From NCBI GenBank assembly GCA_002352215.1, contig DEIB01000046.1, positions 1-24,431 on the forward strand: 24,431 nucleotides of DNA. Direction: 5' to 3'. The DNA is from Chthonomonas sp. UBA2785 (GTDB lineage Bacteria > Armatimonadota > Fimbriimonadia > Fimbriimonadales > Fimbriimonadaceae). Below, in pieces: positions 7,135 through 14,469 of this stretch (position 1 is the stretch's first letter; every line of letters starts with the position of its first letter). A model generated the notes under the pieces. The model worked only from the letters and a program-made list of their open reading frames with translations. It made no database searches and was not told where the DNA came from. Both the position numbers and the translations under genes were made by a program.

Positions 7135-8613
7135 ATGAAGGCCCTCCCTCCCGAATTCGGCGATAAGCCGGCTCATGAATGCGGAGTGATGGGCATCTAC
7201 GCGCCGGGGCGCGACGTCGCCCGTCTTTCCTTCTTCGCGCTTTTCGCGCTCCAGCACCGAGGCCAAGAGGCGGCGGGCATTGCCGTCAGCGACGGCCACG
7301 ATGTTCGCATGCACCGGGGCGGCGGTCTGGTGGCGCAGGTTTTCACCGAATCCGACCTCGCCCAGCTCCCGGGTCACATGAGTGTAGGACACACTCGTTA
7401 CAGCACCAGCGGCGGCAGCGGCGCCGACGGTGTCCAGCCGATCTATTGCCAAAGCGTGGTGGGCGATGTGGCCGTGGCCCACAATGGCAACCTGGTGAAT
7501 CCGGTGGACCTGCGCGCCCGGGTCACGTCTCTCGGCTTGCCCTACCAGGGCAACACCGATAGCGAGGCCATCGCCCGCCTCTACGCCTACCACCTGGAGC
7601 ACGGCCCCATCGAGAGTGCCCGCCGCACCATGGTTGACCTGGTGGGGGCCTACAGCGTCGTCGTCCTCACGCCCCGGCACATCGTGGCTTTCCGTGACCC
7701 CCACGGCCTGCGCCCCCTGGTTCTGGGCCGCCTGGGCGATGGCTGGGTGGTGGCCAGTGAATCCTGCGCGTTCGGCCCCGTGGGGGCCACCTTCGAGCGC
7801 GAAATTGAACCCGGCGAGGTCGTCCTGATTGACGAAAACGGCATCACCAGTGACCGCATGTCCACCCGCCCGCAGCGCGCCACCTGTCTGTTCGAATTTA
7901 TCTACTTCGCCCGGCCGGATAGCTACCTGGACGGCAGCACCGTCTATGCCGCCCGCAGCCGCATGGGCGAAACCCTGGCCCGCGAGCACCCGGTGGAAGC
8001 CGACCTCGTGGTGCCCGTGCCGGATAGTGGATTCCCGGCGGCGCTGGGCTACAGCAAAGCCAGTGGCATCCCGGTAGGCGAGGGGCTCATCAAGAGCCGC
8101 TACATCCACCGTACGTTCATCGAACCCGACCCCTCGATGCGCGAGCGGGGCGTGCGCCTCAAGCTCAGCCCGCTGCCGGACGCTATCCGCGACAAGCGCT
8201 TGGTGCTGGTGGACGACAGCATCGTGCGCAGCACGACCATGCGTCAGATTGTGCGGCTGCTCAAGGAAGCCGGGGCCAAGGAGGTCCACGTGCGCATCAC
8301 CGCCCCGCCCATCATCTCGCCGTGCTTCTACGGGGTGGATTTCCCCACCAAAAGCGAACTCGCCGCCGCCAATTTCTCGATTGACGCCATCCGCCGGGAT
8401 ATTGGCGCGGAGAGCCTCGGCTACCTCAGCGTCACCGGCACGGCCATGGCCGTGGGCCGCCCGATGCGGGATTACTGCCTGGCCTGCTTCACCGGCCAGT
8501 ACCCCATCCCCGTGCCCGAGAACATGAGCAAGGAGGTGCTGATGAAGAGCGAGCACTTGGGCAGCATGGCCTCGGTGGATACCGCTCAGCGCCCCCTGCC
8601 GGGGACGGAATAA
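7135..8613 (+). CDS. purF: Amidophosphoribosyltransferase (PurF), iron-sulfur type
   Basis: Catalyses the first committed step of purine synthesis: PRPP plus glutamine to phosphoribosylamine. The 492-residue protein starts at the ATG at 7135 behind AGAGGA, which is very close. A short propeptide ends before the catalytic Cys16 (HECGVMGIY), matching the Bacillus-type enzyme, in which cleavage exposes the N-terminal cysteine. The N-terminal Ntn glutaminase domain includes LQHRGQEAAGI. The C-terminal PRTase domain carries the PRPP loop LVLVDDSIVRSTT. Cysteines in RATCLFE, SPCFYGVDFP and DYCLACFTG match the four ligands of the regulatory 4Fe-4S cluster. It is not clustered with other pur genes here. 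Confidence 0.97.
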   Translation: MKALPPEFGDKPAHECGVMGIYAPGRDVARLSFFALFALQHRGQEAAGIAVSDGHDVRMHRGGGLVAQVFTESDLAQLPGHMSVGHTRYSTSGGSGADGVQPIYCQSVVGDVAVAHNGNLVNPVDLRARVTSLGLPYQGNTDSEAIARLYAYHLEHGPIESARRTMVDLVGAYSVVVLTPRHIVAFRDPHGLRPLVLGRLGDGWVVASESCAFGPVGATFEREIEPGEVVLIDENGITSDRMSTRPQRATCLFEFIYFARPDSYLDGSTVYAARSRMGETLAREHPVEADLVVPVPDSGFPAALGYSKASGIPVGEGLIKSRYIHRTFIEPDPSMRERGVRLKLSPLPDAIRDKRLVLVDDSIVRSTTMRQIVRLLKEAGAKEVHVRITAPPIISPCFYGVDFPTKSELAAANFSIDAIRRDIGAESLGYLSVTGTAMAVGRPMRDYCLACFTGQYPIPVPENMSKEVLMKSEHLGSMASVDTAQRPLPGTE

Positions 8614-8616
8614 GGC

Positions 8617-9111
8617 TCAGGCCTGGTCGCAGCGATATTCGGCCAGGCTGAGGTGCCGTTGCAGCACCTGCTGACTGTGCTGGAAGAGCATCTCGGTCAG
8701 CGGATTCCAAAGGTGGTAGATGCCGGGTAGCTCATCGGGGTCGGCCCAACGCCGGCCAATGGATTCGAACTGCGGATCCATCTCCACCAGTTCGCTCACC
8801 TGCGCCACGTAGACATCCGCCCAGCGCACTTCGTTGCGCTCGCTAATGCGGTACGCCCCGATGTAGAGCATGTCGCTCAGCAGGGCCCCGGCTTCTTCTT
8901 GGGCTTCGCGGCGGGCGGCATCGCAGCTACTTTCGTTGGGCTCCACGCGCCCACTGGGGATGCACCAGCCCCGATCGCAGATGTTGCACAAAAGTACGCG
9001 TGAATCCTGCCAGGGGAAAACCAGCGCGGCGAAGGCACGAAGAGGCGCCCGGAACGGTGCCGGGTGGAACTCTAGCCGCTGCCTGCCGTACTGTCCACAG
9101 GGGAATTTCAT
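8617..9111 (-). CDS. NUDIX hydrolase
   Basis: A 164-residue cytoplasmic hydrolase that splits a nucleoside diphosphate linked to another moiety. The full Nudix box (G-x5-E-x7-RE-x2-EE-x-G) is present at residues 54-76, from GRVEPNE to EEAGA. It contains the metal-binding glutamates. An extra N-terminal stretch (1-25, with FHPAPF) and a C-terminal helical tail flank it. The substrate cannot be read from the sequence. The ribosome site AAGGA lies about 5 nt before the ATG. It follows lepB by 25 nt in the same direction, so the two are likely co-transcribed. Its stop lies 3 nt from that of the convergent purF. Confidence 0.92.
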   Translation of the reverse strand: MKFPCGQYGRQRLEFHPAPFRAPLRAFAALVFPWQDSRVLLCNICDRGWCIPSGRVEPNESSCDAARREAQEEAGALLSDMLYIGAYRISERNEVRWADVYVAQVSELVEMDPQFESIGRRWADPDELPGIYHLWNPLTEMLFQHSQQVLQRHLSLAEYRCDQA

Positions 9112-9136
9112 ACTTTCCTTGTGTATTCCTACTCCA

Positions 9137-9613
9137 CTATCGGTTCCCCGTGCCCCGTTCTGAGCCCCCCAAAATGACTACCTTGCCTCGCACGAGGTCG
9201 GTGGTGATGGGGCCGAAGTCGCGACTGTCCTCGCTCACCTCGGCATTGTCACCTAGCACATAGAGGGTGCCTTCAGGCACGGTGAAGGGTCCGCGAGCCA
9301 GCCCCCACTCATTGGGGGCGTTCAGCGGGTCAATTTTGTCGCCGGGCAGGCCCACCACGCGCTTAATGACGGCCTCTTTGGCTCCGGAGGGGCTGGAAAA
9401 GACGATGATGTCGTTCTTGCGGATATTGCCGACCAACCAGTACGCCCGGGTGAAGAGCAGCCGCCGACCATCCTTGAGCGTCGGCTCCATCGAGGGGCCG
9501 GAAACGGCCGCGGTGTTAAAGTTCAAGAAGAAAAAGACGCTAAATCCGAGCATCAACAGCAGGAACACCGTGAACCCGGTCACGAGTACGGCTTTTCGCT
9601 TGGGCTTCTTCAT
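9137..9613 (-). CDS. lepB: Signal peptidase I
   Basis: Membrane-bound leader peptidase that removes signal peptides from exported proteins. The 158-residue protein has one N-terminal membrane anchor (about 9-31). The catalytic Ser41 is in SGPSMEPTL, the general base Lys84 in VIKRVVGLPGD, and the downstream motif GDNAEVSEDSRDFG at 121-134. It is short, typical of the single-anchor Gram-positive-like type. The predicted leader is about 15 nt and carries GGGAG. It diverges from the DUF4446 gene over 51 nt and heads a transcript with the NUDIX gene. It would not process the pilins at 15404 onward, which need prepilin peptidase. Confidence 0.95.
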   Translation of the reverse strand: MKKPKRKAVLVTGFTVFLLLMLGFSVFFFLNFNTAAVSGPSMEPTLKDGRRLLFTRAYWLVGNIRKNDIIVFSSPSGAKEAVIKRVVGLPGDKIDPLNAPNEWGLARGPFTVPEGTLYVLGDNAEVSEDSRDFGPITTDLVRGKVVILGGSERGTGNR

Positions 9614-9615
9614 CC

Positions 9616-9642
9616 TTGGTCAACTCCCAAACTGGTTATACT
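9616..9642 (+). promoter_or_regulatory. Candidate promoter for the DUF4446-sigma-anti-sigma operon
   Basis: TATACT at 9637-9642 is a good -10 element. TTGGTC at 9616-9621 is a weak -35 element with a short 15-nt spacer. It would start transcription near 9649, giving a leader of about 16 nt with AAGGG before the ATG at 9665. The same bases read leftward give TATAAC (9640-9635), a -10 element for lepB. Confidence 0.4.
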
Positions 9643-9664
9643 CGCAACGAAGGGCATTCTTGGC

Positions 9665-10189
9665 ATGACTTTGGCAGCGGCGACCCCATCTCTAGCTCAA
9701 CAGCAAACGTGGCTCCTCGCTATCAGCGCGGTCTTAGGCGTTCTCGCCATCCTGGTCGTCGTGCAAATGGTCCAACTCCGCGCCCTCCGCCGCCAACTCG
9801 ATTTGGTCCTGCGTGACGTGCAGGGGGAATCGCTGGTGGACTCTCTTAACCTGCACTTCGCCGAGCGCCGCGAACTCCGCCAGCAACACCAATCCATGTC
9901 CGAACGTCTGACCGACGTGGAATCGCGATTGCGAACCAGCAAAAGGTTCCTCAGCGTCGTTCGCTTCGATGCGTTCGATGATGTCAGCGGCCAGCAATCG
10001 TTTGCCGTGGCCGCCTACGACGATGAGGGCCACGGGGTGGTGCTCAGCAACGTGGTAGGCCGGTCGCACAACCGCATTTACGCCAAGGAGATGGTGGACG
10101 GGCAGAACCCGCTGGGCTGGAGCGACGAAGAGAAGCAGGCCATCCAACAGGCCGCCACGCGCCGCACCCGCACGGGAGGTGCCTCGTAA
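9665..10189 (+). CDS. DUF4446 family membrane protein
   Basis: A 174-residue protein with one membrane helix (about 16-34), a predicted coiled coil (about 38-92) and a compact C-terminal domain. That domain begins at residue 97 with SVVRFDAFDDVSGQQSFAVA and continues through GHGVVLSNVVGR to RIYAKEMVDG, which fits DUF4446. The family is found widely next to housekeeping genes, and its role is unknown. Its TAA (10187-10189) sits in the string GTAA directly before the sigma factor coding frame. It is the first gene of a probable three-gene operon with the sigma factor and anti-sigma gene. Confidence 0.85.
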   Translation: MTLAAATPSLAQQQTWLLAISAVLGVLAILVVVQMVQLRALRRQLDLVLRDVQGESLVDSLNLHFAERRELRQQHQSMSERLTDVESRLRTSKRFLSVVRFDAFDDVSGQQSFAVAAYDDEGHGVVLSNVVGRSHNRIYAKEMVDGQNPLGWSDEEKQAIQQAATRRTRTGGAS

Positions 10190-10239
10190 CTCAGTTTGCC
10201 GACGACCTTCTGCTCATTGAACGGAGCCAAGCCGGCGAC

Positions 10240-10776
10240 ATGCAGGCGTTCAACGCTCTGGTCCGCAAGTACGAGGACCGCGCCTACAAGTACGCCTACC
10301 GCCTGGTGCGCAGTCAGGATGAAGCCAGCGACATCGTGGCCGATGCCTTTGTGCGCGTGCACGCCGCCCTCCACAACTTTCGGGGGCAGAGCGCCTTTGG
10401 CACCTGGCTTTACCGCATTGTCACTAACTGCTTTCTGGATGCCCGCAAGCGCGAACGCCGGCACCAGCACCAGAGCCTCGACATCAGTAATCCGGGCGGG
10501 GAAGGCGAACTCGAACGGCAGATCGAAGACACCGCCGAAGGCCCGGCCGAGATTGCTGTAAAGTCAGCGCGCGAAGAAGCGGTGCAAAGCGCGCTAGGCG
10601 AGATGCCCGAATTCCAACGCGCCATGCTGGTCATGTACCACGTGGAAGGCCTGAGCTACGAAGAGATTGCCGAAGCCCTGGACCTGCCGCTGGGCACCGT
10701 CAAGAGCCGCCTGAACCGCGCTCGCGTCGCCCTCCGGGACCAACTCTCGGGACATTTGGAACTTTTCCTAGAATAG
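10240..10776 (+). CDS. ECF-type RNA polymerase sigma factor, start codon uncertain
   Basis: A sigma-70 family factor that redirects RNA polymerase to a dedicated promoter set. The minimal frame from the ATG gives 178 residues. Region 2 includes DRAYKYAYRLVRSQDEASDI and FGTWLYRIVTNCFLDARKR. Region 4 includes LSYEEIAEALDLPLGTVKSR, the -35-reading helix-turn-helix. Family-like residues (FADDLLLIERSQAGD) are encoded in frame upstream, from about 10195 to 10239, yet the only start-like codon there is CTG at 10210. A strong ribosome site, GGAGGT (10175-10180), points to the codon GTA at 10186. Translation may thus begin at a rare codon. The next gene looks like its anti-sigma factor. Confidence 0.9.
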   Translation: MQAFNALVRKYEDRAYKYAYRLVRSQDEASDIVADAFVRVHAALHNFRGQSAFGTWLYRIVTNCFLDARKRERRHQHQSLDISNPGGEGELERQIEDTAEGPAEIAVKSAREEAVQSALGEMPEFQRAMLVMYHVEGLSYEEIAEALDLPLGTVKSRLNRARVALRDQLSGHLELFLE

Positions 10777-10805
10777 GTGAGTCAGACCAACAAAGCGGAG
10801 GCCAA

Positions 10806-11654
10806 ATGAATTCGCAACAAGCGCGAGATCTATTTTCTGAATATCGAGAGGGCACCTTAGAGGCGGGCCTGCGGGAGCAATTTGAACGGGCTCTCCGCCA
10901 AGACGCCTCGTTGCGCAAGGACTACGAACAGTTCTGCGCCATCCTAATGGCACTAGAAGGCGGCCGCGATGAAGTCATCGAAGTCCCTTTAGAACTCAGC
11001 CGTCGCATTACCGAATCCCTGGAAACCGCTACCCCGGCCCCTCGGCGGTTTAACATCATCGAGCTGTTCCGCAGCCCGCTCGGCTACGGCGTGGCGGCGG
11101 CAGTGGTGCTGATCCCGGTCATCCTGATTTCACTGAATCGCGGCGGCGGCAGCAATGCCTCGCAAGCCAGCATGCTGGGCGGGAGCACGGTTCCCACTCG
11201 GTCTGAGTTCCGAATGGTGGAATCCGAGTTGTCCATCGTGCTGCAAAGCCCGAAGTCGGACCAACTGGAAGTCCGCGATGGCCTCGAAGGCCCGGTCGAA
11301 CAGACGTTCGAAGTCGGAGCCAAGACGTTGCGCCAAGCGTTCACGAATGCCAAGCCCGAAGCCCAAGGCTTCTGGTTCGACTTCAAGGATGACACCCTCG
11401 CCGATCGCTACGTCGTGATGCCGGGTCGCACTTTGGTCACGACCCAAGAAGGTGAAGGCAGCATCCTGGATCTGGCGACAGCCATCAGTAATCACCAAGG
11501 GATCGCGATTGAGGTCGCCAACCCGAGCAGTGAAAGCACCTTCAAGTGGAACCTCACTCCCGAGGACAATCTTGAAACGATGGTCGAGAAGCTACGAGTT
11601 CAGGGGCTTGCCCTGAGCGACAACGTGAGCGACGTTTTCCTGCTCACCGAGTAG
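10806..11654 (+). CDS. Putative membrane anti-sigma factor with FecR/STN-like tail
   Basis: A 282-residue single-pass membrane protein. The N-terminal 50 residues (from QQARDLFSEYREGTLE) resemble the cytoplasmic sigma-binding domain of anti-sigma factors but lack the zinc-binding His/Cys set, with only Cys44 present. A membrane helix lies at about 92-110. The outer part ends in a stretch (about 225-282, including LDLATAISNHQGIAIEVA and LETMVEKLRVQGLAL) that resembles the short signalling domain of FecR or secretin N-termini. Position right after an ECF sigma gene supports the role. Family assignment is by pattern only. The last 63 nt overlap the convergent gene. Confidence 0.75.
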   Translation: MNSQQARDLFSEYREGTLEAGLREQFERALRQDASLRKDYEQFCAILMALEGGRDEVIEVPLELSRRITESLETATPAPRRFNIIELFRSPLGYGVAAAVVLIPVILISLNRGGGSNASQASMLGGSTVPTRSEFRMVESELSIVLQSPKSDQLEVRDGLEGPVEQTFEVGAKTLRQAFTNAKPEAQGFWFDFKDDTLADRYVVMPGRTLVTTQEGEGSILDLATAISNHQGIAIEVANPSSESTFKWNLTPEDNLETMVEKLRVQGLALSDNVSDVFLLTE

Positions 11655-12497
11655 CGCCTTCTCGGACTTCTTAATCTGGGTCTGGCACCGATCATAGGTG
11701 ATCAGACTCAGATTGACTTGTGTATAGAGGTCCATCTTTTTGTGGGGCACAAAGGCGATGTACGCCCACTTGGAGATGCTGGTCGTCACGTCCTTATGCG
11801 CACGGGTCTTGGCCTGGGCAATCACCGGGCGCCAATCACCGTCTCGTTCGCGCAGTTCGTGGGCACCTAAGAGTTCCATGTGGCTCCACAGCCGGCGCAG
11901 AGAATCCTGGCTTCCCTTGGAGTCCTGCACGGCCTCCCATAAGTCAGTTCGCTGGGATTCCGAAAGGTGCGGAGCGATGTCTTCCGCCACGCGCATGGCA
12001 CTGATCTGATACAGCCCCGATTCGCCCATATGGACGAAGTCGCTGTACTTACCAACCTCGCCAAGCCGCATCATCAGCACCGACCAGTGCGCCGCGGCTT
12101 CGTAGTCTTCGCGGCGGGTCGCGTCAATCATGCGGCTTTCGATCCGGCGGACAATGACCGCCCGGGCGCGCAGGATTTCTTGCTTGGGGCCGGTTTCTCC
12201 GATATCCGAGAGGCGGGCCGGGAGCACGTCTTCAAGTTCGCCGTCAGCGTAGGCGTCCACCCATTCTTGAGCGAGCTGGGTGAGCTGCGCATCCGAGACT
12301 TGGCTTGCGGGCCGGAGGGCCAGCATCTGCGCCGCCTTGATGTAGGGACCGTAGGCGTAGAGTCGCTCGGCATTCAAATTGCCGTACTCCACGACCTGGT
12401 AGTCGCTCTCGGCCAGTCGTCCGCGAATGCCGACATAGGCCAGAAAGGCGAAGGGCAGTATGAGCCCCAAGAAGCAAGCCACTCGCTTCGTCCCCAT
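11592..12497 (-). CDS. Unknown membrane-anchored helical protein
   Basis: A 301-residue protein I do not recognise. It begins with a basic and hydrophobic signal anchor (MGTKRVACFLGLILPFAFLA), followed by a mostly helical, charged body with TPR-like spacing of aromatic and alanine residues (for example REDYEAAAHWSVLMMRLGEV). The ATG at 12497 was chosen because it puts the membrane anchor at the N-terminus. The longer frame back to 12773 is shadow and intergenic sequence. The last 21 codons are antisense to the end of the anti-sigma-like gene, and the tail looks non-conserved. It is divergent from the second sigma gene across 123 nt and might share its control. Confidence 0.6.
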   Translation of the reverse strand: MGTKRVACFLGLILPFAFLAYVGIRGRLAESDYQVVEYGNLNAERLYAYGPYIKAAQMLALRPASQVSDAQLTQLAQEWVDAYADGELEDVLPARLSDIGETGPKQEILRARAVIVRRIESRMIDATRREDYEAAAHWSVLMMRLGEVGKYSDFVHMGESGLYQISAMRVAEDIAPHLSESQRTDLWEAVQDSKGSQDSLRRLWSHMELLGAHELRERDGDWRPVIAQAKTRAHKDVTTSISKWAYIAFVPHKKMDLYTQVNLSLITYDRCQTQIKKSEKALLGEQENVAHVVAQGKPLNS

Positions 12498-12540
12498 AGA
12501 AATAGATGGTCGGATGGCGTGCCAAAGAAATTCACCAAGG

Positions 12541-12580
12541 TTTTTTGCGAGGTTTTTATCGGGGTTCTTGCCGGAGTTTT
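12541..12580. promoter_or_regulatory. Phased T-tracts in the divergent intergenic region
   Basis: Four T-rich tracts (12541-12546, 12553-12557, 12565-12569, 12577-12580) recur every 11.5-12 bp in an otherwise GC-rich sequence. Tracts near helical phase bend DNA and often sit upstream of promoters. The stretch lies between the leftward membrane-protein start (12497) and the rightward sigma gene. I see no clear -35/-10 pair in this gap of 12498-12620. Confidence 0.35.
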
Positions 12581-12620
12581 GAGGCCCGGAAAGTAGGACC
12601 AGGGAACCTGAGTCCATGAA

Positions 12621-13280
12621 ATGGACCCAATTTTTGGGATTCTCATCCTCGTTTTGACCCAGGACCCCCGTTTTGTCCCTTATGTTGAAAGTGTGGAACG
12701 ACGCAGTTCGCGTACGATTTGGCCCGCAGCGCGGGTGGAAACGTGGGAGAGCCATTTGGTGGGTCGCGCCCAACGAGGGGACGAGTTAGCATTCGAAATG
12801 CTGATGGACCTGCACGGTCAGGCGATTCGGGGTCATGCCCTGCGCTTGCTGCGCAACCATGAAGATGCCGAGGATGCCAGCCAGGAGACGTTCGTCAAGG
12901 CGTATCGAGCCCTCAGTGGCTTCGATGCCAATCGAGCGATCCTCCCTTGGCTCATGCGCATTTGCTCCAATTGCTGCATCGATATCGTGCGGCAACGCAA
13001 GCGCATCGGCGAGCCGCTCGAGAACTTCGAGCACATCCTGGCCGACACCGGGGATTCGGTGGAGGACTCGGTGGAAGCCCGGCAGAGCGCCCGGTCGATC
13101 CAGGAAGCCATCAACCGGCTCCCGGCCCGCTACCGCGAGATCATCCGGATGCGGCACGAGCAGCAAATGGCGGTCGGAGATATCGCCGTGGCTACCGGAG
13201 CCCCAGAAGGCACCGTAAAAAGCTGGTTATTTCGGGCGCGCGCCCATTTGGCCAAGGACTTGCAGATAGAACTGGCATAA
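12621..13280 (+). CDS. Second ECF-type RNA polymerase sigma factor
   Basis: A sigma-70 family factor of up to 219 residues. Region 2 runs from LVGRAQRGDELAFEMLMDLH through LLRNHEDAEDASQETFVKAYRAL to LPWLMRICSNCCIDIVRQR. Region 4 contains INRLPARYREIIRMRHEQQM and the helix-turn-helix VATGAPEGTVKSWLFRARAH. The start is uncertain. The ATG at 12621 gives an odd hydrophobic N-terminus, while GTG at 12693 or 12735 would give a more normal start, the last beginning VETWESHLVGRAQRGD. None has a strong ribosome site. No anti-sigma gene follows. The divergent membrane protein is the only nearby candidate partner. A terminator lies 38 nt downstream. Confidence 0.88.
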   Translation: MDPIFGILILVLTQDPRFVPYVESVERRSSRTIWPAARVETWESHLVGRAQRGDELAFEMLMDLHGQAIRGHALRLLRNHEDAEDASQETFVKAYRALSGFDANRAILPWLMRICSNCCIDIVRQRKRIGEPLENFEHILADTGDSVEDSVEARQSARSIQEAINRLPARYREIIRMRHEQQMAVGDIAVATGAPEGTVKSWLFRARAHLAKDLQIELA

Positions 13281-13317
13281 CCTGAATCGCAGCAGGTTGG
13301 TCTACGTTCAAACCGAA

Positions 13318-13353
13318 AGGGCTCCGCGACAACGCGGGGCCCTCTTCATTTTT
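13318..13353 (+). terminator. Intrinsic terminator after the second sigma gene
   Basis: An 11-bp stem (13318-13328 with 13333-13343, one G-U pair) around the loop ACAA is followed by a T-rich run, CTTCATTTTT. It separates the sigma gene from mrp. Confidence 0.8.
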
Positions 13354-13377
13354 GCCCGCCCCGGTAGGCTCTGCGGT

Positions 13378-14469
13378 ATGAGTTTGCCGAACGCCGAGGC
13401 CGTGCTGAATGCCCTCCGCTTGGTTAAGGACCCCGATCTCCACCGCGACATTGTTTCGCTTGGTTTTGTGAAGGATGTCGAAGTCTCCCCGGAAGGTAGC
13501 GTCAGCTTCACCGTCGAGCTCACCACCCCCGCCTGCCCCGTGCGCGAAGAACTCCAAGCCCAGTGCGAATCCGTGGTGCGAGACATCCCGGGAGTGAGTG
13601 AAGTGCAGGTGACGATGACGGCCCGCGTGCGCGAACGTGGCCCGCAGGCTGAGAACCTGGTCCCTGGGGTCAAGCAAATCATTGCCGTGGCGAGTGGAAA
13701 GGGCGGAGTAGGCAAGAGCACGGTCACGCTCAACCTGGCCGTGGCTTTGGCGCAAACCGGGGCCCGAGTCGGCATCCTAGACGCCGACGTCTACGGCCCC
13801 AGCATCCCCCTGATGACCGGCACCCACGCCGAGCGCCCCCTCACGCAGGATGAGCGCATCATCCCCATTACACGGTTCGGCGTCAGCATGATGTCGCTCG
13901 GCTATCTTCTCGAAGATGGCCAAGCTGTGCTGTGGCGCGGCCCGATGGTGGCCGGCACGGTGAAGCAGCTTCTTTCTGACGTGGCCTGGGGCAACCTGGA
14001 CTACCTGCTGGTGGACCTGCCCCCCGGCACCGGCGACGCCCCCATGAGCCTGGCGCAGCTTGTCCCGCTTACGGGCGTGCTCCTCGTCACCACGCCGCAC
14101 AACGTGGCGGCGAATATCGCGGGCAAGGCGGCGGGGCTATTCCGGCGCCTCAATTCCCCCATCCTCGGGGTGGTGGAGAACATGGCCACCTATAGCTGCC
14201 CCACCTGCGGCACCGTCTCTCGGATCTTTGCGGGTTTGCGGGGAGACGAACTGGCCAAGCAACTGCAAGTGCCGTTCCTCGGTAGTATCCCGCTCGATCC
14301 CGGCGTAGGGGCGGCGGCCGACCAAGGGCTTCCCAGCGTCGTGGCGGACCCCAACAGTCCGCAGGCGCAGGCCTTCCGGCAAGTCGCCGGAGACCTCGCC
14401 CGTCACGTCAGCATCCGCAGTCTAGCCAGTGCGGAGACGAACCCCGAGTTCCAGACCATAGAAGGCTAG
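13378..14469 (+). CDS. mrp: Mrp/ApbC-type iron-sulfur cluster carrier ATPase
   Basis: A 363-residue cytoplasmic P-loop protein that binds and transfers Fe-S clusters to target enzymes. Residues 1-85 form a DUF59/MIP18 domain with TTPACPVRE. The deviant Walker A GKGGVGKST is at 108-116, followed by ILDADVYGPSIP and LLVDLPPGTGD. The cluster-binding CPTCG (CxxC) lies in the C-terminal half. The ATG at 13378 was chosen because the frame upstream, from a TTG at 13297, runs through the terminator. The 3' end overlaps the convergent M48 protease gene by 62 nt. Together with ygfZ it is the second Fe-S maintenance gene in the window, though they are not linked. Confidence 0.95.
   Translation: MSLPNAEAVLNALRLVKDPDLHRDIVSLGFVKDVEVSPEGSVSFTVELTTPACPVREELQAQCESVVRDIPGVSEVQVTMTARVRERGPQAENLVPGVKQIIAVASGKGGVGKSTVTLNLAVALAQTGARVGILDADVYGPSIPLMTGTHAERPLTQDERIIPITRFGVSMMSLGYLLEDGQAVLWRGPMVAGTVKQLLSDVAWGNLDYLLVDLPPGTGDAPMSLAQLVPLTGVLLVTTPHNVAANIAGKAAGLFRRLNSPILGVVENMATYSCPTCGTVSRIFAGLRGDELAKQLQVPFLGSIPLDPGVGAAADQGLPSVVADPNSPQAQAFRQVAGDLARHVSIRSLASAETNPEFQTIEG

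Noticed and set aside
7054..8556. 500-codon open frame antisense to purF
   Set aside because: purF on the other strand is fully conserved with catalytic and Fe-S residues. The antisense translation is His/Ala/Gly-rich shadow sequence typical of high-GC genes.
12686..12714. ECF-type promoter (TGAAA then CGTA) suggesting sigma autoregulation
   Set aside because: The spacer is about 19 nt, while about 16 nt is usual. The GGAAC alternative is only about 11 nt away. I do not support it.
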